A stretch of 64,000 bases of DNA from Chitinophagaceae bacterium (GTDB lineage: Bacteria; Bacteroidota; Bacteroidia; Chitinophagales; Chitinophagaceae), in NCBI GenBank assembly GCA_016719815.1, contig JADJYK010000003.1:124001-188000 (forward strand), written 5' to 3'. Positions 1 to 8,910 of this stretch are shown here, in pieces (position 1 is the first letter of the stretch; the number at the start of each line of letters is the position of its first letter). The notes beneath the pieces were generated by a model. That model made no database searches. It had not been told where the DNA came from and was given only the letters and a program-made list of their open reading frames with translations. Made by a program: the position numbers and the translations under genes.

Positions 1-1049
1 CGGTAAATATCTCCAATGCGGTTAATATTTTTATATTCTGTAGTACTGATATTTTCATAATTGCTTTGGTTGTATTGCACCACAAAATTCAATGAGTTGA
101 GTTTGTTAATGTCGTAATCCATATTCAGCCTGAAGTTGGGCCGCCAGCCCTTGTTCAGGTAGTTATTGACCGTATTGAAGTAGTTTGAAGAATCTTTGTA
201 AATATTATTGCGGGTCGAGTAGCCCTCTCCTTCCAGACGGCTGTAACTAAGTCCGCCCATCAGATGGAGGGCAAACCCTTGCTTGCGGTATGTGTAGTTA
301 CCGCTAATTGCTGTTTCGCCTCTTGTACCGGCAGATATATTCACCCTGCCACTTTTACCAACTTTTCCTTTCCTTGTTACGATATTAATTACCCCACCCT
401 GTTCATTGGCATATTGTGGCGGAGGATTGGTCATTACTTCAATTTTCTCAATCGAACTGCCGGGCATTGATTCCAGCAAGTCCTGTAATTGCTGCATGTT
501 CAGTACTACCGGTTTGTCATCAATCAGAATTTTGGGTTCTTTACCCCTTACAGTAATTTTTCCTCCTGGGTCTTTAGAAACAAGCGGCACATTGGTGAGC
601 AAATCGCTGGCATTACTTCCGGCAGCAAGTGCCGATTCAGAAGCATTGAAAGTTATATTACCCTCCTTCGATTGTATCAGTGGTTTTTCGGCATACACAA
701 TCACTTCGCCCAGTGTATCATTGGTTTTTGGCTTAAGTATCAAATCAGGCAGGTTGAAATCTGCTCTTTCCTTTCTGAAATTTATACTGTCAATTTCAAG
801 TGACTGCAAACCCACATAACTCAGTTTGAGCTTATAAAATCCATAGGGAATATCGGATAGGTCAAATTCACCTTCTTTATCCGTCTGTGTTGTCTTTTTT
901 TCCTGTGTAACAAAAGGGAGCAACTCAACAGTCACCCCTTCAAGCGGCTTCTTTCTTTCATCCGTCACATTACCAGACAATATCCCCTGGCCAGATGAAA
1001 ATACCGGAAAGAGAAACATAAAAAATACCAGGAATCTATATTCAGTCAA
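1..1049 (-). CDS. TonB-dependent receptor-like outer-membrane beta-barrel protein, N-terminal part
   Basis: The gene is cut by the left window edge, so only about 349 N-terminal residues are seen. A hydrophobic leader ending near FSSGQG is followed by a carboxypeptidase-regulatory-like domain (DERKKPLEGVTVELLPF, about residues 20-100). A plug domain follows (SNASDLLTNVPLVSKDPGG, KILIDDKPVVLNMQQL, IEKIEVMTNPPPQYANEQGG) and then the first barrel strands. This is the outer-membrane beta-barrel/TonB-receptor family common in Bacteroidota; the substrate cannot be read from the sequence. The start is uncertain. A TTG at 1049 gives a complete signal peptide (MTEYRFLVFFMFLFPVFSSG), whereas the first ATG at 1019 gives a shorter one. 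A near-consensus promoter element TATCTTTA lies just upstream on the minus strand (1069-1076). It is transcribed divergently from miaB. Confidence 0.85.
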   Translation of the reverse strand, partial: MTEYRFLVFFMFLFPVFSSGQGILSGNVTDERKKPLEGVTVELLPFVTQEKKTTQTDKEGEFDLSDIPYGFYKLKLSYVGLQSLEIDSINFRKERADFNLPDLILKPKTNDTLGEVIVYAEKPLIQSKEGNITFNASESALAAGSNASDLLTNVPLVSKDPGGKITVRGKEPKILIDDKPVVLNMQQLQDLLESMPGSSIEKIEVMTNPPPQYANEQGGVINIVTRKGKVGKSGRVNISAGTRGETAISGNYTYRKQGFALHLMGGLSYSRLEGEGYSTRNNIYKDSSNYFNTVNNYLNKGWRPNFRLNMDYDINKLNSLNFVVQYNQSNYENISTTEYKNINRIGDIY

Positions 1050-1189
1050 AGTAAAATTTTTTGTGCGGTAAAGATAACCTCCGAAAAACTAACTATTTAG
1101 ACGGCAATTTATGAAATCACTTTTACGATGACAGGCGGTTATTTTTTAATTCTGAAACTGCCATACTGTCATAAATCAGCACTTAGCTT

Positions 1190-1197
1190 TATATTTG
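1190..1197 (+). promoter_or_regulatory. Bacteroidota -7 promoter element for miaB
   Basis: TATATTTG matches the TAnnTTTG consensus of the housekeeping sigma factor in Bacteroidota and lies about 30 bases before the miaB ATG. No clear TTTG -33 element is visible. Confidence 0.55.
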
Positions 1198-1227
1198 CAA
1201 CCTGTTTTCGCCCTTCAATATTGATTT

Positions 1228-2769
1228 ATGATTGATACTGTGACAGATAAGTTTTCGCAAAATAACAAGGATCTGCATGATGAATCCCGTCAAGGGGAAG
1301 CCTATGCTCCTTTTTCAAACGATCCAAACGAATACAAAAAGCGTTTTTTTATCGAAAGTTACGGCTGTGCAATGAATTTTGCCGACAGTGAAATCGTGGC
1401 ATCCATTCTTAATAAGGAAGGCTTTGGCGCAACCCGAAACATTGAAGAAGCCGATCTGATTTTTGTAAATACCTGCTCTATTCGTGAAAAAGCTGAACAA
1501 ACTGTTCGCAAGAGGCTTACAGAATTCAAAAAATTAAAGGCCAGGAAAAAAGGAATGCTGGTGGGTGTACTGGGATGTATGGCCGAAAGGCTGAAAGCAC
1601 AGTTCCTGGAAGAAGAAAAACTTGTTGATATTGTTGTAGGGCCCGATGCCTACCGGGCCTTGCCCGAACTGGTGGCCGAAGCGGAAGGTGGGCAGAAGGC
1701 TGTAAATGTGCTGTTGAGCCGCGAAGAAACCTATGCCGACATTTCGCCGGTGCGTCTTGATTCAAACGGTGTAAGTGCCTTCGTAAGTATTATGCGGGGA
1801 TGTAACAATATGTGTTCTTTCTGTGTGGTGCCTTTTACCCGTGGCCGGGAAAGAAGCCGCGATGCGGCAAGCATTGTGGCCGAATGCCGGGATGTATTTG
1901 AAAAAGGATACCGGGAAGTAACGTTGCTGGGGCAGAATGTGGATAGCTATTATCAAGCCCCCTTAAATTCCCCCGTAGGGGGAACTTTAGAGTCTCAAAG
2001 TCTTGATCGTTTGGATAAAAAAAAGGAACCTACAAAATCGGAAACTAAAGCCCCTCCTGCGGAGGGGTTTGGAGAGGCTGTTACCTTTGCCCGACTTCTC
2101 GAAATGGTTGCCCTTATCTCTCCCGACCTGCGGGTTCGTTTCTCCACCTCTCATCCAAAAGATATTACAGATGATGTGCTGCATACGATGGCGAAGTATG
2201 AGAACATCTGTAAATACATTCACCTGCCGGTACAAAGCGGCTCTACAAGAGTGTTGCAACTGATGAACCGGACTTATACTCGTGAATGGTATATGGCCAG
2301 GGTTGACCGCATCCGTGAGATAATGCCCGATTGTGGCATTTCTTCAGATATAATCGCTGGCTTCTGCACAGAAGATGAAAATGACCACCTGGATACCCTG
2401 AGGGTGATGGAATACAGCCAGTACGACATGAGCTATATGTTCTTCTACAGCGAACGCCCCGGCACACTGGCAGAAAGAAGATACAAAGACGATGTGCCAA
2501 CAGAGGTGAAGAAAAGAAGGCTGCAAGAAATTGTAGAACTGCAAAACAAGTTGTCGCAGGAGAGTAATAAAAAAGACCTCGGAAAAACATTTAATGTGCT
2601 TATTGAAAATACCAGTAAAAGAAGCGATGAACACTGGATGGGCAGAAACTCACAAAACAAGGTGGTGGTGTTTCCTAAAGAAAACTATACCCTGAATAAA
2701 GGTGACTATGTGCATGTTAAAATTAAAGAATGTACACAGGCCACCTTGCTGGGAACAATTGTAAAATAA
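1228..2769 (+). CDS. miaB: tRNA-2-methylthio-N6-dimethylallyladenosine synthase MiaB
   Basis: MiaB is a radical-SAM methylthiotransferase that converts i6A37 to ms2i6A37 in tRNAs reading UNN codons. The N-terminal UPF0004 domain carries its three cluster cysteines in SYGCAMNF (Cys47), NTCSIREKAE and VLGCMAERL. The radical-SAM motif is MRGCNNMCSFC (CxxxCxxC). A TRAM domain ends the protein (about 445-513). At 513 residues it is longer than most homologues, because about 41 residues (243-284) rich in Pro, Lys and Glu are inserted between LLGQNVDSYY and VTFARLLEMVA. That insert is coded by a palindrome-bearing element described separately. The ATG at 1228 follows a good promoter. It heads a plus-strand run that continues into the sigma-54 activator, lptE and secG. 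Confidence 0.96.
   Translation: MIDTVTDKFSQNNKDLHDESRQGEAYAPFSNDPNEYKKRFFIESYGCAMNFADSEIVASILNKEGFGATRNIEEADLIFVNTCSIREKAEQTVRKRLTEFKKLKARKKGMLVGVLGCMAERLKAQFLEEEKLVDIVVGPDAYRALPELVAEAEGGQKAVNVLLSREETYADISPVRLDSNGVSAFVSIMRGCNNMCSFCVVPFTRGRERSRDAASIVAECRDVFEKGYREVTLLGQNVDSYYQAPLNSPVGGTLESQSLDRLDKKKEPTKSETKAPPAEGFGEAVTFARLLEMVALISPDLRVRFSTSHPKDITDDVLHTMAKYENICKYIHLPVQSGSTRVLQLMNRTYTREWYMARVDRIREIMPDCGISSDIIAGFCTEDENDHLDTLRVMEYSQYDMSYMFFYSERPGTLAERRYKDDVPTEVKKRRLQEIVELQNKLSQESNKKDLGKTFNVLIENTSKRSDEHWMGRNSQNKVVVFPKENYTLNKGDYVHVKIKECTQATLLGTIVK
1955..2077 (+). repeat. Palindromic element inserted in frame inside miaB
   Basis: About 123 bases absent from typical miaB genes. It carries two perfect 7-bp palindromes with three-base loops: TTCCCCC-GTA-GGGGGAA at 1968-1984 and CCCCTCC-TGC-GGAGGGG at 2051-2067. 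The length keeps the miaB frame open. It resembles extragenic REP-like elements of Bacteroidota in composition; the family assignment is inference. Confidence 0.6.
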
Positions 2770-2798
2770 AACCAATCATCCCTGCGGGGATTTGTGAT

Positions 2799-4060
2799 AT
2801 GGATATTCAAAGTATAAAAAACCGTTTTGGCATTATTGGCAACTCCCCTGCCCTCAACTATGCGTTGCAGGTGGCAGCACAGGTTTCCAATACCGATCTT
2901 ACTGTGTTAATTAATGGTGAAAGCGGTGTGGGTAAGGAAGTTTTCTCACAGATTATTCACTCTCTTTCTGCCAGGAAACATAATCCTTTCATTGCAGTAA
3001 ACTGCGGTGCTATCCCAGAGGGCACAATCGATTCAGAGTTATTCGGTCACGAAAAGGATCCTTTACCGGTGCCGTTGATGCCCGCAAAGGATATTTTGAA
3101 ACAGTGAATGGCGGCACTATTTTTTTAGATGAAATTGGTGAACTGCCCCTGGGCACTCAGGCAAGGTTACTCCGTGTATTGGAAACTGGTGAGTTCATCC
3201 GTGTAGGTTCTTCTAAAACACAAAAAACGGATGTACGGGTTATTGCTGCTACCAATAAAGATTTATTACAGCAGGTACAATCTGGTAAGTTCCGGGAAGA
3301 TTTGTACTATCGTCTCAGCACCGTTCCTATCCGAGTACCTGCCCTGCACGACAGGCCCGAAGACATTCACCTGCTGTTTCGAAAATTTGCGGCCGACTTT
3401 GCCAATAAGTATAAAACTGCTTCTGTACAGCTCGACGATGAAGCGAAACAACTGTTAATAAATTATCCATGGCCGGGCAATGTTAGAGAATTAAAGAATA
3501 TTGCAGAACAAATTTCAGTTCTTTCGCAGGACAAATTGATAACTGCAAAAGTATTAAGCAAGTTTTTACAGCCCTACTCAAATAACAGGCTGCCAGTGCT
3601 TGCCTCTAATAATGTAAGCAACCATGAGTTTGCTAACGAGCGGGAAATTCTGTATAAACTTTTTTTCGACATGAAAAAAGATGTCACAGAATTGAAGAGA
3701 ATGTTCCTCGATGTGGTGCAAAATCCGGGGATGGTGCAACATAGCCAGTCATTCCTCAATGATTTAAAAGAACTGAAGCAAACAGATGTAATGCAGCCTG
3801 TAATTGTACAGCCTTCCGGGCTGCAAAACCAGTCAGCCGGGTCAATCAGTCAGCCTTCTGTTCCTATGACCATTGGCCTTAATGATATTCAGGAACATGA
3901 AGAGGTAGATGAAAGCCTGAACATTATTGATAAGGAAAAAGAACTGATCATTAAAGCGCTGAAAAAACATAAAGGCAAACGAAAAGATGCCGCCCTCGAC
4001 CTTGGCATCAGTGAGAGAACCTTGTACCGCAAACTGAAAGAATACGACATAGAAGAATAA
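2799..4060 (+). CDS. Sigma-54-dependent Fis-family transcriptional activator (frameshifted in this sequence)
   Basis: An AAA+ activator of sigma-54 RNA polymerase without a receiver domain. Visible motifs in order are Walker A GESGVGKE, FIAVNCGAIPEG, ELFGHEKG, Walker B GGTIFLDEIGELP, VRVIAATNKDL, the arginine-finger region FREDLYYRL, and YPWPGNVRELKN. A C-terminal Fis helix-turn-helix follows (KRKDAALDLGISERTLYRKL). The frame breaks at 3056-3057. Restoring one G in GAAAAGG(G)ATCC recreates the sigma-54 contact loop GSFTGA and joins both halves, so a sequencing error is likely. The start at 2799 gives MDIQSIKNRFGIIGNSPAL, with the miaB stop 30 bases upstream. The miaB, activator, lptE, secG order is, from memory, conserved in Bacteroidota. 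Its target promoters are not evident. Confidence 0.88.
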
Positions 4061-4061
4061 T

Positions 4062-4586
4062 ATGATGAAGTATAAAAACATTACCATCGCAATTACTATT
4101 ATAGCGGCTGCTCTTTTCGCTGCTACGGCAAATACTGGTTGTGGTGTATACGGCTTTACCGATGCATCCATTCCCGACTCAATCAAAACCATTAAAATAA
4201 ACCTGATAGAAAACAGGGCCCAATACATTAATCCCCAGCTGGCGCCCAGTCTTACCGAAAAATTGCGGCAGAAATTTCTCTCACAAACAAAAATGTCGCT
4301 GACTAATAACGACAATGCAGATTGGGAATTGAATTGTGAAATAAGGGATTATTCACTCAGCACTTCTGCAATATCCGGTCAGCAGGCTGCGAACAACCGG
4401 GTTACTGTTGGTGTTCACATTGTTCTAAATGACCGCAAAGCCGATAAAGTAAGTGAGTACGATGTATCAAAGGGCTTTGAATTTAAAGGAAACCAGACCT
4501 TGCAGCAGGCAGAAAGTTCGCTAAAAGAGGAGATGATACGCACCATGACAGATGAAATTTTCAATAAATTGTTCTCTGAGTGGTAA
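4062..4586 (+). CDS. lptE: LptE-like LPS-assembly lipoprotein
   Basis: A 174-residue secreted lipoprotein. A hydrophobic leader ends at a lipobox-like TANTGCG with the modified Cys near residue 27. The mature part (IPDSIKTIKINLIENRAQYINP, LTEKLRQKFLSQTKMSL, ADWELNCEIRDYS) fits the Bacteroidota LptE family. LptE plugs and assembles the LptD translocon that delivers lipopolysaccharide to the outer leaflet. An ATG doublet leaves the exact start open by one codon (4062 or 4065). It begins one base after the stop of the sigma-54 activator, so the two are probably co-transcribed. Sequence similarity in this family is low, so the name rests partly on context. Confidence 0.75.
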   Translation: MMKYKNITIAITIIAAALFAATANTGCGVYGFTDASIPDSIKTIKINLIENRAQYINPQLAPSLTEKLRQKFLSQTKMSLTNNDNADWELNCEIRDYSLSTSAISGQQAANNRVTVGVHIVLNDRKADKVSEYDVSKGFEFKGNQTLQQAESSLKEEMIRTMTDEIFNKLFSEW

Positions 4587-4606
4587 GCTCAGCGTAAATT
4601 GCCACC

Positions 4607-5449
4607 ATGAAACCCCAGGTAAGCCAGTTGGTTCATTCTATTTTGCAAAAAGATACTGTTGAGCAATGCCGCACAGAAGAATTAAGGCAGCTTGTCGACA
4701 GTTATCCTTTTTTTGCTCCTGCCCATGTAATACTGGCCAAAAAACTGCAGGCTGAAAACGAAGAACTGTATAAGCAGCAACTGCAAAAAACTTTCCTGTA
4801 CTTCAATAACCCACTGTGGGTTGAATATTTGCTTACTGATAAAGGACAGGCACAGGAAACACTACTACAGGAAAATGAAGAAATACACCCTTTACCTGTT
4901 TCATCAACTGTTGCAGAAATGGCTCTGCAAGAACCAGTAGCAGAACCGGAGCTGCAATCCGAACCTGCCATGGAAAAAGAAACAGCGTCCATAGAAATAC
5001 CGCTTGCCGAACCGCTGCCCGGTCTTTCTGGTTTAGCAGATTTGAAACCCGAAACAGCCATAGTGGCCAAAGATGAACTCCTTTTCGAACCCTATTATAC
5101 GGTGGATTACTTTGCCTCCCAGGGTATTAACCTGAAAGAGGAGGAAAAGCCAAAGGATAAATTTGGGCAGCAGTTGCGTAGCTTTACCGACTGGCTAAAA
5201 ACCCTTAAAAAGCAACCGCTGGCCGAAATAACCAATAATGTTGTTCCTGCTTCTGAGCAAAAAGTAGAACAACTGGCCGAACATTCGCTTGAAGAAAAGG
5301 AAGTAATTACCGAGGCGATGGCTGAAGTATGGGAAAAACAGGGAAATCAAAGCCGGGCAATAGCCCTTTATACCAAATTAAGTTTGCTTGAACCCGCCAA
5401 AAGCACTTATTTTGCAGCCAAAATTGACGAATTAAAGAAACTGATATGA
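4607..5449 (+). CDS. Conserved protein with C-terminal TPR-like motif, secG-coupled
   Basis: A 280-residue protein with no signal peptide. The N-terminal part (LRQLVDSYPFFAPAHVILAKKL) and the C-terminal helix pair (AEVWEKQGNQSRAIALYTKL, then PAKSTYFAAKIDELKKLI) look like tetratricopeptide helices. The central region, about residues 100-150, is a low-complexity Glu/Pro/Leu linker. Its stop overlaps the secG start by four bases (ATGA), implying translational coupling. I do not recognise a specific function. Position suggests a role tied to envelope assembly or secretion, which is inference only. Confidence 0.75.
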   Translation: MKPQVSQLVHSILQKDTVEQCRTEELRQLVDSYPFFAPAHVILAKKLQAENEELYKQQLQKTFLYFNNPLWVEYLLTDKGQAQETLLQENEEIHPLPVSSTVAEMALQEPVAEPELQSEPAMEKETASIEIPLAEPLPGLSGLADLKPETAIVAKDELLFEPYYTVDYFASQGINLKEEEKPKDKFGQQLRSFTDWLKTLKKQPLAEITNNVVPASEQKVEQLAEHSLEEKEVITEAMAEVWEKQGNQSRAIALYTKLSLLEPAKSTYFAAKIDELKKLI

Positions 5450-5793
5450 ACATTCTTTTTGTAATACTGATTATTGTTGCCTGTGTGGTACTGGGTCTTA
5501 TTGTATTGGTGCAGAACCCAAAAGGCGGTGGCCTCTCCGGAAATATTGCCGGCTTCAGCAACCAGTTTATGGGTGTTAAACAAACTACCGATGTGCTGGA
5601 AAAAGGCACCTGGATATTTGGAGGTGTGGTTGCCCTGCTATGCTTGCTATCTGTAGTTTTTATCAATCAGTCAGCCTCTTCAAATGCGGTTGATATTAAA
5701 GGTGCACCTGTACAAAATAATCAACCAGCCCCGGGCACAATGCCTGCACCGACACCTGCTAACACGCCGACACCAACCCAGCCCGGTAAATAA
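5446..5793 (+). CDS. secG: Protein translocase subunit SecG
   Basis: A 115-residue membrane protein with the SecG pattern: transmembrane helix 1 (about residues 2-22), the cytoplasmic QNPKGGGLSG loop, and helix 2 (about 55-75). SecG assists SecYEG-mediated export. The C-terminal tail (about residues 85-115) is rich in Pro, Thr and Ala, as in other Bacteroidota SecG proteins. The start overlaps the upstream stop. A terminator follows at 5821-5843, so secG ends the operon. Confidence 0.93.
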   Translation: MNILFVILIIVACVVLGLIVLVQNPKGGGLSGNIAGFSNQFMGVKQTTDVLEKGTWIFGGVVALLCLLSVVFINQSASSNAVDIKGAPVQNNQPAPGTMPAPTPANTPTPTQPGK

Positions 5794-5820
5794 GTTTACC
5801 GTAATAAAACATATTGAATT

Positions 5821-5843
5821 CCGGCCAGTGTGCCGGTTTTTTT
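5821..5843 (+). terminator. Rho-independent terminator after secG
   Basis: CCGGC-CAGTGT-GCCGG stem-loop followed directly by seven T. Confidence 0.85.
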
Positions 5844-6148
5844 ATGGTCAAACTGTCCCAGTCTTACACGAAACTCAGGCAAACTTGCTTCATTTACAAA
5901 AGTTTATTTTCGTTATTATGCTCCAATTTCATTTATGCAATTATTTAGAGATAAAAACTGATAAATAAATTTGTCCCTGTTAATGGCTATACTCTAAAGA
6001 ATCTAATTCTCAAGAAATTATGGTTCAATGGTGTTAATCAAGAAAATGATGATCAAAAAGGACTAATTCAAAACCTAAACCCGAAGCAATAAACTCCAAC
6101 ACATAATTAAATATAAGCAAGTAAATTGCAGTATCACTATCACTACAT
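5844..6148 (+). other. AT-rich spacer with a possible coding remnant (5967-6092)
   Basis: No complete gene is visible here. From 5967 to the TAA at 6090-6092, one frame reads KFVPVNGYTLKNLILK and onward to GLIQNLNPKQ. It has ordinary amino-acid composition but no start codon, and a stop lies a few codons upstream. It may be the tail of a lost gene, or chance. No promoter close to consensus was found for mltG. Confidence 0.25.
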
Positions 6149-7225
6149 TTGTCCCATGGTAAAAAGATAATTATTGTCCTTGCCCTGCTGTTGCTCATTG
6201 CCGCCGGCTTTATTGCCTTTAAAATTCTGCGGCCTGCAGTTCAAAACAAGCCGAACACTTACCTGTACATCTATCCCGGCACAGATATGGCTGGTCTTGC
6301 ACAACAACTCAGGGACAGTAACTATATAACCGGCAGCGGCTATGGTCTTGCCTGCAAACTCCTCCGCTTTAAAAACCCAAAGCCCGGCCGTTACAGATTA
6401 AAAGATGGGATGAGTCTTCTTTCGATGGTGCGTATGCTGCGCAGCGGTAACCAGGAACCAGTAAAGGTGGTGGTGAACAAGGAAAGAATCAGAGAACAGT
6501 TTGCCGGAAAGATGGGAAAAAACAGGAAATACGATTTTATTTTCGACTCGCTTCAAATGATGAATTTTTTAAACAATAATGATTCACTGAAAAAATTTGG
6601 TGTTGACAGCAACACCGTAATGGCAATTATTCAGCCTGATACATATAATCACAAATGGAACAGTACACCCGATAAACTGATGCAACAGTTTTACAACTCA
6701 TTCAAAAAATTCTGGAATAACGACAGAAAAGCCAAAGCCCAAAAACTTTCACTTACACCACTGCAGGTAACTGTTCTTGCCTCCATTGTGGAAGAAGAAA
6801 CAAATTTAAGAGCCGATAAAATTAATATCGCCAGCACCTACATTAACAGGCTGAATACAGGTATGAAGCTACAGGCCTGCCCCACAATAAAATTTGCACT
6901 TAAAAATTTTGGTCTGAAGAGAATTTTGAATACGCACCTGGAGACCAAATCACCTTTTAATACTTATCAGAATGCCGGACTTCCGCCAGGACCTATCTGC
7001 ACCCCGTCTAAAGAAACGATTGACCTGGTATTGAATGCGCCAAAAACCGAATACCTTTATTTTGTGGCCAGTTATCAGTTTGATGGCAGCAGCATTTTTA
7101 CCACTAATTATGCCGACCATATAAAATATGCAAAGCTTTACCAGCAAGAACTGACCAGAAGAACAGATTCTGTTAGAAAGGAAAAAGAAAAAACCGATTC
7201 CCTTGATAAAAAAGATAGGAAATAA
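6149..7225 (+). CDS. mltG: Endolytic transglycosylase MltG
   Basis: A 358-residue inner-membrane murein endolytic transglycosylase (YceG family) that cuts nascent glycan strands and helps set their length. One N-terminal transmembrane helix (about residues 8-27) precedes the LysM-like and catalytic regions. The catalytic block ASIVEEETNLRADK holds the expected catalytic Glu; YINRLNTGMKLQACPTI and SPFNTYQNAGLPPGPICTPS are the other signature blocks. No in-frame ATG precedes the membrane helix, so TTG at 6149 is the likely start (MSHGKKIIIV). The last 23 bases overlap the next gene, suggesting coupled translation. Confidence 0.93.
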   Translation: MSHGKKIIIVLALLLLIAAGFIAFKILRPAVQNKPNTYLYIYPGTDMAGLAQQLRDSNYITGSGYGLACKLLRFKNPKPGRYRLKDGMSLLSMVRMLRSGNQEPVKVVVNKERIREQFAGKMGKNRKYDFIFDSLQMMNFLNNNDSLKKFGVDSNTVMAIIQPDTYNHKWNSTPDKLMQQFYNSFKKFWNNDRKAKAQKLSLTPLQVTVLASIVEEETNLRADKINIASTYINRLNTGMKLQACPTIKFALKNFGLKRILNTHLETKSPFNTYQNAGLPPGPICTPSKETIDLVLNAPKTEYLYFVASYQFDGSSIFTTNYADHIKYAKLYQQELTRRTDSVRKEKEKTDSLDKKDRK

Positions 7226-8159
7226 ATTAGCCACTTCCACTCCTGCCCGCCAGGTAATACAAAAAAGCAAAGAAACATCATTGCCGGGTTTCAGGGGTAT
7301 ACCAATTTTTGATGTCGTTAATTTCTTTATACAACAGGTAAAAACAATCGGGATGACCGAAAGGGCTTCTGCCATTTCGTTCAATTTTGTAATGGCAATA
7401 CCCCCAGCCATAATCTTTCTGTTCACCCTAATTCCCTATCTGCCTATAACACAAAAATTCCAGATAGAACTTTTTGGCCTTATCAAGGATGTTATCCCCG
7501 GCGAAAAGGACCACGAGACCCTTATTGGTTTTCTAAAAGATTTTATCAACAAACCCCGGAACGAATTATTGTCTATGGGCTTTGTTCTGTCAATGTACTT
7601 TTCTTCCAATGCGATGATGGGCATTATGCGGTCATTCGATAAGAACTATATCGGTTTTAAAAAGCGAAAAGGCCTGCACATGAGATGGGTTGCACTTAAA
7701 ATAACCATAATATTATATGTACTGGTATTTGCCTCCATCCTCTTGTTAATTGCCCGTGGTGCTGTACTCGAATATCTAGGCGTGGAAAATGAAACTGTTC
7801 TTACCATTATCCGTAATGCAAGATGGCTTGTAATTATTATGTTATTTTTTGCAAGTATCTCTTACATATACCGCCATGCACCGGCCGTACACAAAAAATG
7901 GCCACTTATTAACCCCGGTTCAATTCTGGCCACAGTGCTAATGCTTGCCATGCTGCTGCTATTTTCATGGTGGGTGGCCCGCTTTGGCAATTACAACCAG
8001 TTATATGGATCAATTGGCACCGTACTGATACTGATGATTCTCATTTTTATTAATCTGCTGATTGGCTTTGAACTGAACGTAAGCATTACATCGCTAAAAA
8101 AATTGCTGATGAACGGGCAGAAAATTCTGCAATTGGTAACATATAATCACACACATTAA
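7203..8159 (+). CDS. YihY/BrkB-family integral membrane protein
   Basis: A 318-residue polytopic protein of the YihY/BrkB family (formerly annotated as ribonuclease BN in error). Six hydrophobic segments are visible. The conserved TERASAISFNFVMAIPPAIIF block sits near residue 53, and YGSIGTVLILMILIFINLLIGFE near the C-terminus. The biochemical function of the family is unsettled. The apparent start is TTG at 7203, inside the end of mltG; the next in-frame ATG would remove conserved sequence. The gene stands between mltG and a thioredoxin-like gene. Confidence 0.85.
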   Translation: MIKKIGNKLATSTPARQVIQKSKETSLPGFRGIPIFDVVNFFIQQVKTIGMTERASAISFNFVMAIPPAIIFLFTLIPYLPITQKFQIELFGLIKDVIPGEKDHETLIGFLKDFINKPRNELLSMGFVLSMYFSSNAMMGIMRSFDKNYIGFKKRKGLHMRWVALKITIILYVLVFASILLLIARGAVLEYLGVENETVLTIIRNARWLVIIMLFFASISYIYRHAPAVHKKWPLINPGSILATVLMLAMLLLFSWWVARFGNYNQLYGSIGTVLILMILIFINLLIGFELNVSITSLKKLLMNGQKILQLVTYNHTH

Positions 8160-8188
8160 CGAAATTTGGTCAAACAAAAACAATAAAC

Positions 8189-8795
8189 ATGAAGAAAATA
8201 CTTTTTGCTTTGTTGCCAGTAGCCGCAGTTGCTTTTATGGCACTGAAACCTGCAATTGACCCTCTTCCCCTTGGTGCAGCCATACCCTCACCTGATGTTA
8301 AAATGCAGGATATTTCCGGACAGGATGTATCACTGAATGATGTAAAAAACAGAAAAAGGCCTGCTTGTGATGTTTAGCTGCAATACCTGTCCTTATGTAA
8401 TTAAAAACCAGCCCCGCACTTATGAAGTATCCAAATACGCAACAGGAATGGGTGTTGGTGTGGCCTTGCTTAACTCTAACGAAGCAAAAAGAGGCGATGA
8501 TGATTCTTTTGATGAAATGAAGAAATATGCTGCAGCACAGAGCTACCACTGGAAATACCTTGTTGATAAAAACCATAAAGTGGCCGATGCATTTGGGGCT
8601 AACCGCACACCTGAGTGTTTTCTTTTTGACGCAAACGGCAAACTTGTTTACCACGGTGCTATTGACGACAATCCTTCTGATGCTAATGCTGTTACCCGCA
8701 AACACCTGTTAGTGGCAATTGATGAAATGCTTGCCGGAAAAGATATAAAAGTGAAAGAATCCAGATCTGTTGGCTGTACTATCAAGCGTCTTTAA
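8189..8795 (+). CDS. Exported thioredoxin-family (redoxin-type) protein, frameshifted
   Basis: A secreted thioredoxin-fold protein. The signal peptide is MKKILFALLPVAAVAFMALK. After PLGAAIPSPDVKMQDISGQD comes the active-site CxxC in MFSCNTCPYVIKNQ, followed by the thioredoxin core with the cis-proline region ANRTPECFLFD. The frame is broken in the A5 run at 8353-8357. Removing one A gives a continuous KNRKGLLVMFSCNTC. Likely role: thiol-disulfide chemistry or peroxide handling in the periplasm; the substrate is unknown. A strong terminator follows. Confidence 0.82.
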
Positions 8796-8818
8796 CGGAT
8801 AATTTATTAAACAGATCA

Positions 8819-8847
8819 ATCCTCCTGGTTGCAGGAGGATTTTTTTA
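8819..8847 (+). terminator. Rho-independent terminator
   Basis: ATCCTCCTG-GTTG-CAGGAGGAT, a 9-bp stem with no mismatch, followed by a T-run. Confidence 0.88.
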
Positions 8848-8910
8848 TGCATTTTTTGTGGAATGTTTTAAGATGGCATCTAAGCGGTATAACTTTTTAG
8901 ATATAAAAAA

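Noticed and set aside
3050..3110. Programmed frameshift in the sigma-54 activator
   Set aside because: No slippery heptamer or downstream pseudoknot is visible, and many other genes show the same kind of single-base break.
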